DNA of 64,000 nucleotides from Anaerocolumna sp. MB42-C2 (GTDB lineage Bacteria > Bacillota > Clostridia > Lachnospirales > Lachnospiraceae). Position numbers and translations under genes: made by a program. Below the pieces are notes generated by a model that was not told where the DNA came from, did not search any database, and saw only the letters and a list, made by a program, of their open reading frames with translations. Positions 44,771-54,029 of the stretch are shown here, piece by piece. Every line of letters starts with the position of its first letter. Position 1 is the first letter of the stretch. The DNA lies in assembly GCF_030913705.1 (NCBI RefSeq), contig NZ_CP133190.1, positions 3,681,501 through 3,745,500 on the forward strand, given 5' to 3'.

Positions 44771-45403
44771 ATGAAGAGCGAACCTATTTTAATGAAAAAA
44801 ATAAAAAAAGAGAAAGTTCAGGGGAAATTCATAATAGGATTAATGGGAACACATCCCGGAGCAGGAGTCACTCATTTTGGAATTATGCTTAGTAATTATT
44901 TCAGTGAGTATCTGGGACTCAAAACTGCCTTTTTAGAATGTGGTTTAAGAGATGACTTTCCATACCTACACCAGCACTTCTATGCTCCTGACGGGGATTT
45001 ACAGAACCTTGATTTTTTCACAATTCACAGGGTGACTTTCTATAAGAAAAGAAACCTGCAGGGTATACCGGAGATCATAGGAGATCAATACGATTGCATC
45101 ATACTGGATCTGGGAACAGATATGGTAAAAAATAGAAGTGAGTTTTTGCGCTGTGATAAAAAAATAGTGGTCAGCAGCCTGTCAGTCTGGAAAGAGCATG
45201 AAATGAGACAGTTTATAGAAAATGCAAAACACATTAAAAATAATGAACAGTGGGTTTATGTTATTCCTTTTACAGATAATACCACGGTAAACAGAGTTTC
45301 AAAAAAACTGCAACGAATAGTTTATGCAGTTCCCTATGAACCTGATCCATTTCTTTTATCAGTCTTAACAATTAATTATTTTCAAAAACTTTTTAACCAG
45401 TAA
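44771..45403 (+). CDS. MinD/TadZ-like protein with lysine-less P-loop
   Basis: This 210-residue protein has the region IIGLMGTHPGAGVTHFGIML, parallel to the C-terminal domain of the kinase gene upstream (both read G-T-H/Q...GVTH). It also shares the end YAVPYEPDPF with that protein. The Walker B-like YDCIILDLGTD is present. Absence of the GK(T/S) lysine argues against normal ATP hydrolysis, so it may bind nucleotide weakly or act as a scaffold. In related genomes such proteins occur with Tad/Flp pilus genes; none lie here. Confidence 0.8.
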   Translation: MKSEPILMKKIKKEKVQGKFIIGLMGTHPGAGVTHFGIMLSNYFSEYLGLKTAFLECGLRDDFPYLHQHFYAPDGDLQNLDFFTIHRVTFYKKRNLQGIPEIIGDQYDCIILDLGTDMVKNRSEFLRCDKKIVVSSLSVWKEHEMRQFIENAKHIKNNEQWVYVIPFTDNTTVNRVSKKLQRIVYAVPYEPDPFLLSVLTINYFQKLFNQ

Positions 45404-45642
45404 GGAATTATTTAGAAAAAAAAGAGTAGTAATTTTATTTTAAGCAAATGTTTCGGGTAAGTATAACATATCACAAATGGCCTTCTTATCCAAATAGTAA
45501 ATTTCGTAACTATAAATTGTCGTGTGCACCAATTTGTTTAAAACAAAATGTTTGGGAAAAATACATAGTAATGGGTCTGTTATAAGGTATCCTCAATACG
45601 TAAGACAGAACAAATAAACAAATAAAATACTCTGAATAATTG
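45404..45642. other. Intergenic stretch with no recognisable feature
   Basis: AT-rich, 239 bp. No ribosome site with a following open frame, no strong hairpin. Confidence 0.5.
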
Positions 45643-45724
45643 GGCTGTTGCAAAATCTTAAGATCTTGAACTTGCGTTTAGAAAGAGGTTTCTATATCTT
45701 AAATTTTGCGATAGCCCTTTTTAT
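45643..45724 (+). terminator. Long hairpin terminator
   Basis: GGGCTGTTGCAAAATCTTAA faces TTAAATTTTGCGATAGCCC, imperfect, about 22 bp on each side, and is followed by TTTTTATAG. It lies 240 bp after the MinD-like gene, so the upstream transcript may have a long 3' tail or this may be a separate small transcript's end. Confidence 0.6.
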
Positions 45725-45925
45725 AGTAATTGTATGTTGTGTTTTATTTTCCATAGGATAAATTTCGCGAAAAGCTGACTAAATTTTAACTCGATTTAAG
45801 AGATATGAATATTTAAATAAAAAAAAGTCGATTTAAATAATGACTGTGCATAAATTCAATGCTATAATAGAAAAGGTGTAAAAGTACAAATAAAAAGTAC
45901 TCTATATTAGACCAGGAGGATAAGT

Positions 45926-47632
45926 ATGGATAGAAGAACAAAACAGACAATAATCGGTACTTCCATTGCATTGGTTATCATTATTGTGATCATAGGTGCC
46001 GCTATGATCAAGAAAATTACACCAAGTGATAAAGTAATGGATTTATCCGAATATTATAAATTAGATCAGAATGAAGTTATGGTAATCATGCAAAATCAGA
46101 TATACGAGAAAAAAGCTTACCTGCAGGACAAAACAATTTATCTTGATTTTGATACGATAAACGGGATATTAAATAAAAGGTTTTATTGGGATTCTAATGA
46201 AAATATTCTAAGTTATACCACTCCAACGGAAATTATTAAAACTGAGGCGGACAGTTCCTCTTATTATATAAATGAAAAGAAAAAGAAATCTGATTATCCC
46301 ATTGCGGTATTAAAAGATAATGCGGTTTATGTTGCAATAGATTTTGTAAAACAGTACTCGGACATGTCATACGAATATTATAAAGATCCCAACCGGATTG
46401 TTATTAAATATCAATATGGAGATTATTTAGCTACAAAAGTTAAGAAAGCTACCCAGCTAAGATATGAGCCAAGTATTAAAAGCGATATTCTGGTACAATT
46501 AGAACCAGACCAGTCATTGACCTATGTTGATCCTAATGAAGTATTAAAAAGCGGTTTTAGCAAGGTTATGACAGCGGATGGTATCATTGGTTATGTGAAA
46601 AATAATCGTGTGGAAAAGTCTTATTATGATACATTAAAAAGTGATTATAAAGCACCTGAATATACCCACATTAAGAAAGAGGGAGATATTAATTTGGTGT
46701 GGCATCAGGTCACCAATAGGGATGCAAATAACAATCTGAGTAATCTTATAGCAAAAACCCAGGGAGTTACAACGGTATCACCTACCTGGTTTAAGATATC
46801 AGACAATGAGGGTTCCATTACATCCCTTGCAGACGAAAATTATGTAAAACAGGCACATACCCTTGGCCTTGAGGTTTGGGGTCTGGTGGACGATTTTAGT
46901 ACAGAGATAAGTATGACCGATATACTCTCCCACACATCCAGCAGAGAAAAATTAATTCAGAATTTAATAAATGCTGCAAAACAATATAAGCTTGACGGTC
47001 TTAATATTGATTTCGAAAAGATATCTTCTGAATCGGGTAATGATTATATAGAATTAATTCGTGAACTATCCGTAATGTGCAGGAATAATGGGATCGTTTT
47101 ATCTATAGATAATTATGTTCCCACCAGTTATACGGCGTATTATGACAGGGAGGAACAAGGTTTGGTAGCCGATTATGTAATTATAATGGCTTATGATGAG
47201 CATCACGGTGGATCGGAAGAAAGCGGGTCCGTAGCTTCTATTGGATTTGTAGATAATGCGATTAATAATATACTTAAAATGGTTCCTGGTGAGAGAGTTA
47301 TTATAGGTATTCCTTTTTACACAAGAATGTGGAAAGAGACTCCTGATCAAAGCGGTAATATTACCGTTACCTCCCAAGCTTATGGAATGAGTAAAGCGAA
47401 AGCATTGCTTGAAGATAGCGGAGCATCAGCAAAATGGGATGACCAAACCGGACAATATTATGGAGAGTATGAGAAAGATGGAGCTACTTATAAAATATGG
47501 CTGGAAGAGGAAGATTCTATTGAAACAAAGTTAAAACTTATTAATAAAGCCAATGTGGCAGGGATTGCCTGTTGGAAACTTGGCCTTGAAAAAGAAAATA
47601 TCTGGGATGTTATTAATAAATATTTAAATTAG
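45926..47632 (+). CDS. GH18 hydrolase with SH3 domain, spore-cortex type
   Basis: The protein has 568 residues. An N-terminal membrane anchor lies at about 9-30. A copper-amine-oxidase-N-like region (about 35-165) and an SH3b domain (about 170-230, with TQLRYEPSIKSDILVQLEPD) follow. The GH18 catalytic barrel spans about 245-568, with the active-site strand YKLDGLNIDFEKIS (DGLNIDFE) containing the acid Glu, and VIIMAYDEHH. This arrangement is seen in clostridial relatives of YaaH/SleL, which act on spore cortex. Start with CCAGGAGG. The next gene, cwlD, points to the same germination function. Confidence 0.93.
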   Translation: MDRRTKQTIIGTSIALVIIIVIIGAAMIKKITPSDKVMDLSEYYKLDQNEVMVIMQNQIYEKKAYLQDKTIYLDFDTINGILNKRFYWDSNENILSYTTPTEIIKTEADSSSYYINEKKKKSDYPIAVLKDNAVYVAIDFVKQYSDMSYEYYKDPNRIVIKYQYGDYLATKVKKATQLRYEPSIKSDILVQLEPDQSLTYVDPNEVLKSGFSKVMTADGIIGYVKNNRVEKSYYDTLKSDYKAPEYTHIKKEGDINLVWHQVTNRDANNNLSNLIAKTQGVTTVSPTWFKISDNEGSITSLADENYVKQAHTLGLEVWGLVDDFSTEISMTDILSHTSSREKLIQNLINAAKQYKLDGLNIDFEKISSESGNDYIELIRELSVMCRNNGIVLSIDNYVPTSYTAYYDREEQGLVADYVIIMAYDEHHGGSEESGSVASIGFVDNAINNILKMVPGERVIIGIPFYTRMWKETPDQSGNITVTSQAYGMSKAKALLEDSGASAKWDDQTGQYYGEYEKDGATYKIWLEEEDSIETKLKLINKANVAGIACWKLGLEKENIWDVINKYLN

Positions 47633-47808
47633 TCCTAGGACGAATTTTCCTGGTATAAGTCGTTAAGAATAGCGGTCTTGTTATTTTTACAGCTCATATT
47701 CGAGGCTTTTGGCTCGTTTGATTTTTTGTGAAACTATTTAAGACAAAACTCATAGCTGAGAAATTCCTTTCATAGAATATAGTAAAGCATAGGACCCCGG
47801 TATAATAT

Positions 47809-48537
47809 ATGAAAAGGAAAGGTTTTAAAAGATATTTCAATATTTTATTTTTAATTATGATTAGTTTATCTGTATTTTTGTTAGCAGAACCGGCTATTCA
47901 TGTTATGAAACAGGATGGAATTGCCAAATACTCACCGAAGCAAAAAGAGAAAGTTACCATAGTTTTAGATGCGGGACATGGAGGAGTGGACCCCGGTAAG
48001 GTAGGAGTCAACGGAGCCTTAGAAAAAGATATTAATTTATCCATAGCCTTAAAGCTAAAGAAACTTCTGGAACAAAATGACATTGAAGTTATTATGACCA
48101 GAAGCGATGACAGCGGGCTTTATTCTTCAGGTGATTCCAATAAAAAAGCTGCCGATATGAGAAAACGTGTGGATATTATTAATAACAGCAATGCATTTCT
48201 TGCCATAAGTATACATCAGAACAGTTTTACTCAGGAAAGTATAAAAGGTTCTCAGGTATTTTATTATACCAGCTCTGATACGGGCAAAGAGTTTGCCGAA
48301 ATTATGCAGGAACAGTTAAAGAAAAGTTTGCAGGATGGAAATAAGAGGGTAGCAAAAGCTAACGATAGCTACTATATGTTAAGAAAGACAAAATGCCCTA
48401 TCGTAATTGTAGAATGTGGATATTTATCCAATTATGGGGAGGCTGCTTTGTTAACAGACGAAAAGTATCAGGATAAAATGGCTTGGGCAATTCATCTGGG
48501 GTTAATTTCCTACCTAAATAAGCTGCTCGACAAATAA
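47809..48537 (+). CDS. cwlD: N-acetylmuramoyl-L-alanine amidase CwlD
   Basis: This 242-residue protein has an N-terminal anchor (about 8-27). The Amidase_3 domain shows the zinc ligands: His in VLDAGHGGVDPG, Glu in ALEKDINLS, His in AISIHQNSF and the catalytic Glu in VIVECGYLSN. CwlD removes the peptide from muramic acid so that spore cortex delta-lactam can form. The ATG has no clear ribosome site, and a TATAAT (47801) ends 2 nt before it, so the true start or promoter needs checking. Confidence 0.88.
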   Translation: MKRKGFKRYFNILFLIMISLSVFLLAEPAIHVMKQDGIAKYSPKQKEKVTIVLDAGHGGVDPGKVGVNGALEKDINLSIALKLKKLLEQNDIEVIMTRSDDSGLYSSGDSNKKAADMRKRVDIINNSNAFLAISIHQNSFTQESIKGSQVFYYTSSDTGKEFAEIMQEQLKKSLQDGNKRVAKANDSYYMLRKTKCPIVIVECGYLSNYGEAALLTDEKYQDKMAWAIHLGLISYLNKLLDK

Positions 48538-48730
48538 TGATAGCATAATCAAAATTATAGTGTTATAATGTGCGTAAATGTGCAGTTATAAATTATATTT
48601 AACTGCCTTAAAAATCTTACAGCGGATTCGCTGCCCGGATTAAACAAGGACATTTCAATAACCAATGTTTATATGGGGTAGTAAATATGCCAACAGATGA
48701 TCTATACAACGGAAGCTGGATTGAATAAGA

Positions 48731-49786
48731 ATGAAAACACAGATAGTAACAATAGACAGTAATAATTTTAATACAACGGAATTAAAAGAAGCAGCAGAGA
48801 TTCTTCGCAAAGGAGGACTGGTAGCTTTTCCAACGGAAACGGTTTATGGTTTAGGGGCGGACGGATTAAATACAGAAGCATCCGGTAAGATTTATGCTGC
48901 CAAGGGAAGACCGTCGGATAATCCTTTAATCATTCATATCGCTGATTTTAATGCTTTAAATGAATTAACTGCCGATTGTCCGGAGAATGGAAGAAAACTG
49001 GCTGAGGCCTTTTGGCCGGGCCCCCTTACTTTAATCTTTAATAAGAGCAGCAAGGTGCCGTATAGTACAACCGGAGGCCTGGATACGGTAGCTATTCGAA
49101 TGCCGTCCCATCCAATAGCATATGAACTGATACGAAAGTCCGGTATTTATATAGCTGCTCCCAGTGCTAATGTTTCAGGAAGACCCAGCCCGACAAAAGC
49201 GGAACATGTTATAGAGGATATGAACGGAATTATTGATATGATTATTAACGGTGGTAAAGTAGATATTGGATTAGAATCAACGATCGTTGACGTAACCGCT
49301 GAGATACCTACGATATTAAGACCTGGTTATATTACGGAAGAAATGATTAAGCAGGTGGTAGGTGAAGTAGAATATGACAAGGCTGTTCTGTCCCGGGTGC
49401 AGGACGCTGGAGTGAAACCGAAAGCACCGGGTATGAAATATAAACATTATGCTCCCAAAGGAGATCTTACCATATACGAAGGAAATATAAAGAGCGTTAT
49501 AGATGCCATTAATCAATCAGCTGAAGAAAAACTTAAAGCTGGGTTTAAGGTAGGTATCATAGCAACGGATGAAACTTTCTCATACTATCAAAAAGGGTCA
49601 GTCAAAACCATAGGGACCAGAAAAGATGAAAGTACCATTGCAAGAGGTTTATTTGAAATTTTAAGGGATTTTGATTCAGAAGGAGCTGATTATATATTTA
49701 CAGAAAGTTTTTCTAATAATAGATTAGGACAAGCTATTATGAATCGATTGCTAAAGGCAGCAGGATATCATATAGAAAAAGTTTAA
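48731..49786 (+). CDS. L-threonylcarbamoyladenylate synthase (Sua5/YwlC type)
   Basis: The protein has 351 residues. The YrdC domain (about 15-205) shows GGLVAFPTETVYGLGADGLN, KIYAAKGRPSDNPLIIHI and APSANVSGRPSPT. A C-terminal Sua5 domain (about 235-350) has KAPGMKYKHYAPKGDL and SFSNNRLGQAIMNRLLKAA. The enzyme makes the TC-AMP intermediate for t6A in tRNAs. The gene order Sua5 - arginine phosphatase - rpiB is conserved in Firmicutes and is seen here. Confidence 0.96.
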   Translation: MKTQIVTIDSNNFNTTELKEAAEILRKGGLVAFPTETVYGLGADGLNTEASGKIYAAKGRPSDNPLIIHIADFNALNELTADCPENGRKLAEAFWPGPLTLIFNKSSKVPYSTTGGLDTVAIRMPSHPIAYELIRKSGIYIAAPSANVSGRPSPTKAEHVIEDMNGIIDMIINGGKVDIGLESTIVDVTAEIPTILRPGYITEEMIKQVVGEVEYDKAVLSRVQDAGVKPKAPGMKYKHYAPKGDLTIYEGNIKSVIDAINQSAEEKLKAGFKVGIIATDETFSYYQKGSVKTIGTRKDESTIARGLFEILRDFDSEGADYIFTESFSNNRLGQAIMNRLLKAAGYHIEKV

Positions 49787-49861
49787 CTTGGAAGAATTTA
49801 TATAGCAGCTTATTTACGGATAATTCGGCTTCCGAATTGTATATCCAGAAAAGAGGTTTAT

Positions 49862-50320
49862 ATGATAAAATATGAAAAAATCATATTTGTATGTACCGGT
49901 AATACTTGCAGAAGTCCAATGGCAGAAACAATATATAAAAGCCTGGAAACCAACAGTGATATAAAGGTGATGTCCAGGGGACTGGTAGTTTTATTTTCCG
50001 AGCCATCCAACCCCAAGGCAGATACTGTACTGAAAAGCCATAATCTGCAACTGGAGGGGCATATATCCAAAGGATTAAAAAATTCTGATATTGATGAGAA
50101 TACCCTTATTTTAACTATGACGGACAAACAAAAAAAGAGTATTATAGATAATTTTGAGAATACGGACAATGTGTATACCATAAAAGAATTTGTAGGAGAA
50201 AACGGTGATGTAACCGATCCTTACGGTGGTACTTTGATTGATTATGAAGAATGTTATGTTGAACTGGCACGCTTAGTGAAAAAAACCGTATACAAACTTA
50301 ACGAGGAGGAAACAGTATGA
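49862..50320 (+). CDS. Low-molecular-weight protein arginine phosphatase (YwlE-like)
   Basis: This 152-residue protein has the P-loop CTGNTCRSPMAE at about residue 12; the Thr after GN, with C(x)5R, is the YwlE signature for phospho-arginine. The general-acid Asp is in VTDPYGG near the end. It removes arginine phosphate put on by McsB. AAGAGG precedes the ATG. Its stop overlaps the start of rpiB by four bases. Confidence 0.93.
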   Translation: MIKYEKIIFVCTGNTCRSPMAETIYKSLETNSDIKVMSRGLVVLFSEPSNPKADTVLKSHNLQLEGHISKGLKNSDIDENTLILTMTDKQKKSIIDNFENTDNVYTIKEFVGENGDVTDPYGGTLIDYEECYVELARLVKKTVYKLNEEETV

Positions 50321-50745
50321 TAGCAATCGGCAGTGATCATGGCGGCTTTGAACTGAAAAAGGAAGTAATGGAGCATTTAAAGGAAAGAAATATAGAATTC
50401 AAGGATTTTGGAACTTACTCAAAAGAATCCTGTGATTATCCTGTATATGCTAAAAAAGTTGCGGAAGCAGTTTTAAGTAAAGAATGTGAACTAGGGATCT
50501 TAATTTGCGGTACAGGAATTGGAATTTCCATAGCCGCTAATAAAATAAAAGGAATAAGAGCAGCACTCTGCCATGACTGTTTTAGCGCAGAAGCAACAAA
50601 ATCCCACAATGATGCTAATATATTAGCAATGGGTGCAAGGGTAGTCGGACCTGGGTTGGCACTTAAAATAGTAGATACCTTTTTAGATACGCCGTTTTCC
50701 AATGATGAAAGGCACATAAGAAGAATTAATTTAATCGAGGATTAA
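50317..50745 (+). CDS. rpiB: Ribose-5-phosphate isomerase B
   Basis: This 142-residue protein shows IAIGSDHGGFELKKEV at the N-terminus, the active-site loop GILICGTGIGISIAANK with the catalytic Cys, CHDCFSAEATKSHNDANILA and the end FSNDERHIRRINLIED. It interconverts ribose-5-phosphate and ribulose-5-phosphate in the pentose phosphate pathway. Translation is coupled to the arginine phosphatase by overlap and an AACGAGGAGG site. A terminator follows. Confidence 0.97.
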   Translation: MIAIGSDHGGFELKKEVMEHLKERNIEFKDFGTYSKESCDYPVYAKKVAEAVLSKECELGILICGTGIGISIAANKIKGIRAALCHDCFSAEATKSHNDANILAMGARVVGPGLALKIVDTFLDTPFSNDERHIRRINLIED

Positions 50746-50772
50746 CTTATATTGACAATTACTTATATTAAT

Positions 50773-50816
50773 AAACGCGCATGCGGACCGACACACTCGC
50801 AAAGCGCGTTTTTTCT
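50773..50816 (+). terminator. Terminator after rpiB
   Basis: AAACGCGC pairs with GCGCGTTT (inner GCG/CGC) and is followed by TTTCTTATA. Confidence 0.8.
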
Positions 50817-50982
50817 TATATAGGTAAGTTCTCCGGGTGCGTTAACACTCCATTTGTATAAACTTTTAAATTAAGGATAGAATACTGGAAAAGATTTATT
50901 TTTGTTACTCAGTAATCAGAACTCGATTTAGATTTGAACGGTACTAGGCAATGCAGTGACCGTTAATTTGGAGGTTACCAAA

Positions 50983-51792
50983 ATGAATGCGGCAAATAGT
51001 CTATCAAAGCAGTTGAAGCAATTGTTATTTGAGAAAAAGACAAAATTAACAATATATGTTATTGGAATATTATGGATTGCAGTTATTATGCAGGTTGCAG
51101 TTAATACAATGCTGCGGCCGCAAAGTAATATCCTTGAAGCTTTTGTCAGTACGAATTCAGAAGTTTCATCTTTTGAGTTGGAAATGGCAGCAGATTATGG
51201 AACAGGTTATTTAAGTGAAGCAGACAAAAAGGAACTTATTTTATATGTTGCTAATCAAATTGGACTTAATGTGGAGAAAGAAATAAATGTAAATAAAAAC
51301 GGTGATGATAGTGAAGTATATACCGAGAAAATAGGTAAAAACGCTGAAACGTTAATTAAAATTGTAAGTATAAAAAAAGAAAATTCTTCCGGGTCAGATG
51401 AGATGAATCATTATCTTATGGTTAATCTTAAATTATATAAAAATATGGATAATTTATTAAAATATCGTGATTTATTAAAAGAAGTATTCAAAGATTTGAA
51501 TACTAAAGAGGTTCAAACAACGATGCAGTTATCCAGTAACTATAAAGGTAAGTTAAGTCTGGATACTATGAATAAGATTGCGGATAATATGATTCAGAAT
51601 CTGGAAGGAAAGGTTGCTTATGAAAACAGGAAAGAGAATTTATTTACTATTTACGCATATAGCGGCCTGCTAGATGAATATGTAACTTCAATGGGTACAA
51701 AGATAAACATTCATGTAGCTATGAATTATGATGAAGCAATGGATACCACTCATGTATATTTAGGAACACCGGTCATAAACGGAGGTTATTAA
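50983..51792 (+). CDS. YwmB-family protein
   Basis: This 269-residue protein starts at ATG 50983 (TTTGGAGG 6 nt upstream; a GTG at 50956 is less likely). It has one N-terminal membrane segment (TIYVIGILWIAVIMQVAV) and the YwmB fold in the rest. The end INIHVAMNYDEAMDTTHVYL followed by GTPVINGGY is the family signature. YwmB is a secreted or anchored protein found in sporulating Firmicutes, of unknown function. A terminator follows. Confidence 0.8.
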   Translation: MNAANSLSKQLKQLLFEKKTKLTIYVIGILWIAVIMQVAVNTMLRPQSNILEAFVSTNSEVSSFELEMAADYGTGYLSEADKKELILYVANQIGLNVEKEINVNKNGDDSEVYTEKIGKNAETLIKIVSIKKENSSGSDEMNHYLMVNLKLYKNMDNLLKYRDLLKEVFKDLNTKEVQTTMQLSSNYKGKLSLDTMNKIADNMIQNLEGKVAYENRKENLFTIYAYSGLLDEYVTSMGTKINIHVAMNYDEAMDTTHVYLGTPVINGGY

Positions 51793-51829
51793 ATATTTAT
51801 TAAGATAATATCATGAAGTATTATAAGAA

Positions 51830-51870
51830 TACTCCCCTTTGTAAACTACTATAAAGGGGAGTAACTTTTT
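51830..51870 (+). terminator. Rho-independent terminator
   Basis: TACTCCCCTTT pairs with AAAGGGGAGTA and is followed by ACTTTTT. Confidence 0.85.
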
Positions 51871-51944
51871 AACATAAGAGCCGGAAGATAAGGATATCTT
51901 GATATTCATATAAGCAGACTGGCTTTTGATATAAGATATCGATT

Positions 51945-53702
51945 CTAGAACCAGCGTCTTCTTCCTCTGTAACGTCTGCGGCGGTTCAAAATTTCATTAA
52001 ATAATAATACTTCAATTAGATCTCTTAGCCATCTTGGACGGCGGTCTCTATGATCCCTACGATCACGACGCCAGTCTACATCATATTGGTTGGATTTAAC
52101 CGACTTTTCTTTATTATCGTAATCAGATTTTACAGAAGAGATGCTTTCAGCACTTATTTCGTTTTCATCTTCCATGTATTGGAATTTGGTATAAATTCTG
52201 TCAACAATTCTTCCTAAATAAACTTTATCAGGATATTCGTCAAACATACAGCTGCCATCATACTCTAATTTGTCGCATTCATCTTCAATTTCCCTAAGTA
52301 ACTTCTTAGCGGTAACCGGATACATTTGTTTCATATAATCCCAGTCTTTATCACCATCTTCACAGTTGTCATATCCATATAAAGGCATCATAGGAACACC
52401 CATAGGTACGCGGTATGGGTTCATATCTGCCATATACATTCCGTTGTTCCCATATACAGGAAAAGCGGAATAATCGTAATCTGTATTACCGTTTCCAACG
52501 TAGTTATTATAGGATTCCTGATAGCGTGGTTTGTTATAGACATTTGACTGAAAAGCCATATTTTGACTGGTTGCGCCGGGAGTAGATGGAATAGCCGGAG
52601 CAGTAGTTCCAGGCTGTGAACCTGGGGTCGTTATATTTGGCATTGATGGCATTCCTGGTGTAGTGGTTCTTGGAGGAGTAGTCATGCCTGGAGTAGTGGG
52701 AGCGGTACCAGGCATACCAGGAGTCATACCCGGAGTAGTGGTTCTTGGAGGAGTAGTCATACCTGGAGTAGTGGGAGCGGTACCAGGCATACCAGGAGTC
52801 ATACCCGGAGTAGTGGTTCTTGGAGGAGTAGTCATACCTGGAGTAGTGGGAGCGGTACCAGGCATACCAGGAGTCATACCCGGAGTAGTGGTTCTTGGAG
52901 GAGTAGTCATACCTGGAGTAGTGGGAGCGGTACCAGGCATACCAGGAGTCATACCCGGAGTAGTAGTTCTTGGAGGAGTAGTCATACCGGGAGCAGGGGG
53001 AGCGGTTCTAGGCATACCCGGAGAGGTACTTGGAGTAGTCGGAGTGGTACCAGGCATACCAGGGGTCATACCTGGAGTGGTGGTTCTGGGAGTACCAGGT
53101 GTTGCGGGAGGGGTCATACCCGGAGTGGTAGTTCTTGGAGGAGTGGTCATGCCAGGAGTAGTGGGAGCGGTACCGGGCATACCAGGGGTCATACCCGGAG
53201 TAGTAGTTCTTGGAGGAGTAGTCATGCCAGGAGTAGTGGGAGTGGTTCTAGGCATACCCGGAGTGATACTTGGAGTAGTCGGAGCGCTACCAGGCATACC
53301 GGGAGTCATACCCGGAGTAGTTCTTGGCATGCCCGGAGTTGTTGAACCTGGCATTGTAGGAGGCTGAGGACCAGGCATAGCAGGTGTAGTAGAGTTACCA
53401 TTACCATTGGAGGGAGTTGTGCCTGGTACCATGGTATCCGGTATCATTGGACTGGTAGTCCTAGGTTGAGTCTGCATAGTGGAGTATTCTGGAAAAGGTT
53501 GTATCGTATTACCAGCCATGTCCGAGTAATATGGATTAGCTAACGGTTTATAATAATATCCAGTTGAATTATTTGGCAATACAGTTGTATAATTTGGTAT
53601 ACCTTTTCTTGATGCAGCCTTCATACTGCCTTTGAAGCTGATATTCGATTCTTGATCATTTGGGTTATTAAAGGGTGAATATTCGGGCAAGGAATATTTC
53701 AT
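51945..53702 (-). CDS. Proline/threonine/methionine-repeat protein, coat-like
   Basis: This 585-residue protein starts at ATG 53702 after AAGGAGG (in-frame upstream codons lack a site). Residues about 100-360 are low-complexity repeats of TTPGMTPGMPGTAPTTPGM then TTPPRT; four consecutive 75-bp units at 52660-52960 are nearly identical, and older degenerate units flank them. The C-terminal domain is DWDYMKQMYPVTAKKLLREI, EDECDKLEYDGSCMFDEYPD and a very basic end (RRDRRDHRDRRPRW, RRRRYRGRRRW). No signal peptide is visible. The acidic domain with YMKQMYP recalls clostridial spore-coat-type proteins; this is an inference. Confidence 0.75.
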   Translation of the reverse strand: MKYSLPEYSPFNNPNDQESNISFKGSMKAASRKGIPNYTTVLPNNSTGYYYKPLANPYYSDMAGNTIQPFPEYSTMQTQPRTTSPMIPDTMVPGTTPSNGNGNSTTPAMPGPQPPTMPGSTTPGMPRTTPGMTPGMPGSAPTTPSITPGMPRTTPTTPGMTTPPRTTTPGMTPGMPGTAPTTPGMTTPPRTTTPGMTPPATPGTPRTTTPGMTPGMPGTTPTTPSTSPGMPRTAPPAPGMTTPPRTTTPGMTPGMPGTAPTTPGMTTPPRTTTPGMTPGMPGTAPTTPGMTTPPRTTTPGMTPGMPGTAPTTPGMTTPPRTTTPGMTPGMPGTAPTTPGMTTPPRTTTPGMPSMPNITTPGSQPGTTAPAIPSTPGATSQNMAFQSNVYNKPRYQESYNNYVGNGNTDYDYSAFPVYGNNGMYMADMNPYRVPMGVPMMPLYGYDNCEDGDKDWDYMKQMYPVTAKKLLREIEDECDKLEYDGSCMFDEYPDKVYLGRIVDRIYTKFQYMEDENEISAESISSVKSDYDNKEKSVKSNQYDVDWRRDRRDHRDRRPRWLRDLIEVLLFNEILNRRRRYRGRRRWF

Positions 53703-53835
53703 TAGATCCTCCTTAAAGTTCAATATCATTTTATTTACCAATATATGCGATGTAAGGTGAACCGTGCATAAATTAAGATTAGGAAGTTTTTAAAAATAGT
53801 AGGAATATTTTAACTAGTATGATAAAATACTTAAT

Positions 53836-53938
53836 GGAGAATTGCAGTGCCAAAACGCTGCCTCCTCGTTTTGTGTGCATCGCGAAGTCTGTTATTGTTC
53901 ACGGAACTGCTGCTTTTTGCAGGAGAGTGAACCAGTAA
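53836..53938. repeat. Inverted-repeat element, family B, copy 4 (partial)
   Basis: It runs GGAGAATTGCAG ... CGCTGCCTCCTCGTTTTGTG, GCATCGCGAAG, then TGTTATTGTTCACGGAACTG, CTGCTTTTTGCAGGAGAGTG, AACCAGTAA. It matches copy 3 in reverse orientation with a deletion and lacks one end. The 327-bp spacer 53703-54029 has nothing else. Confidence 0.75.
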
Positions 53939-54029
53939 ATTCTTAAGAAATAATTGATTGATTTTTAAGAATTCTTTCTCATATCTGAGTTAACATTGTG
54001 TTACAATTTAAATGAAGGGTAAATATTGA

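Noticed and set aside
52663..53367. Plus-strand frame rich in VVLGGVV/PGVVGAVPGIPG opposite the coat-like gene
   Set aside because: It is a mirror of the 75-bp repeat region only; no start signal and no domain outside the repeat.
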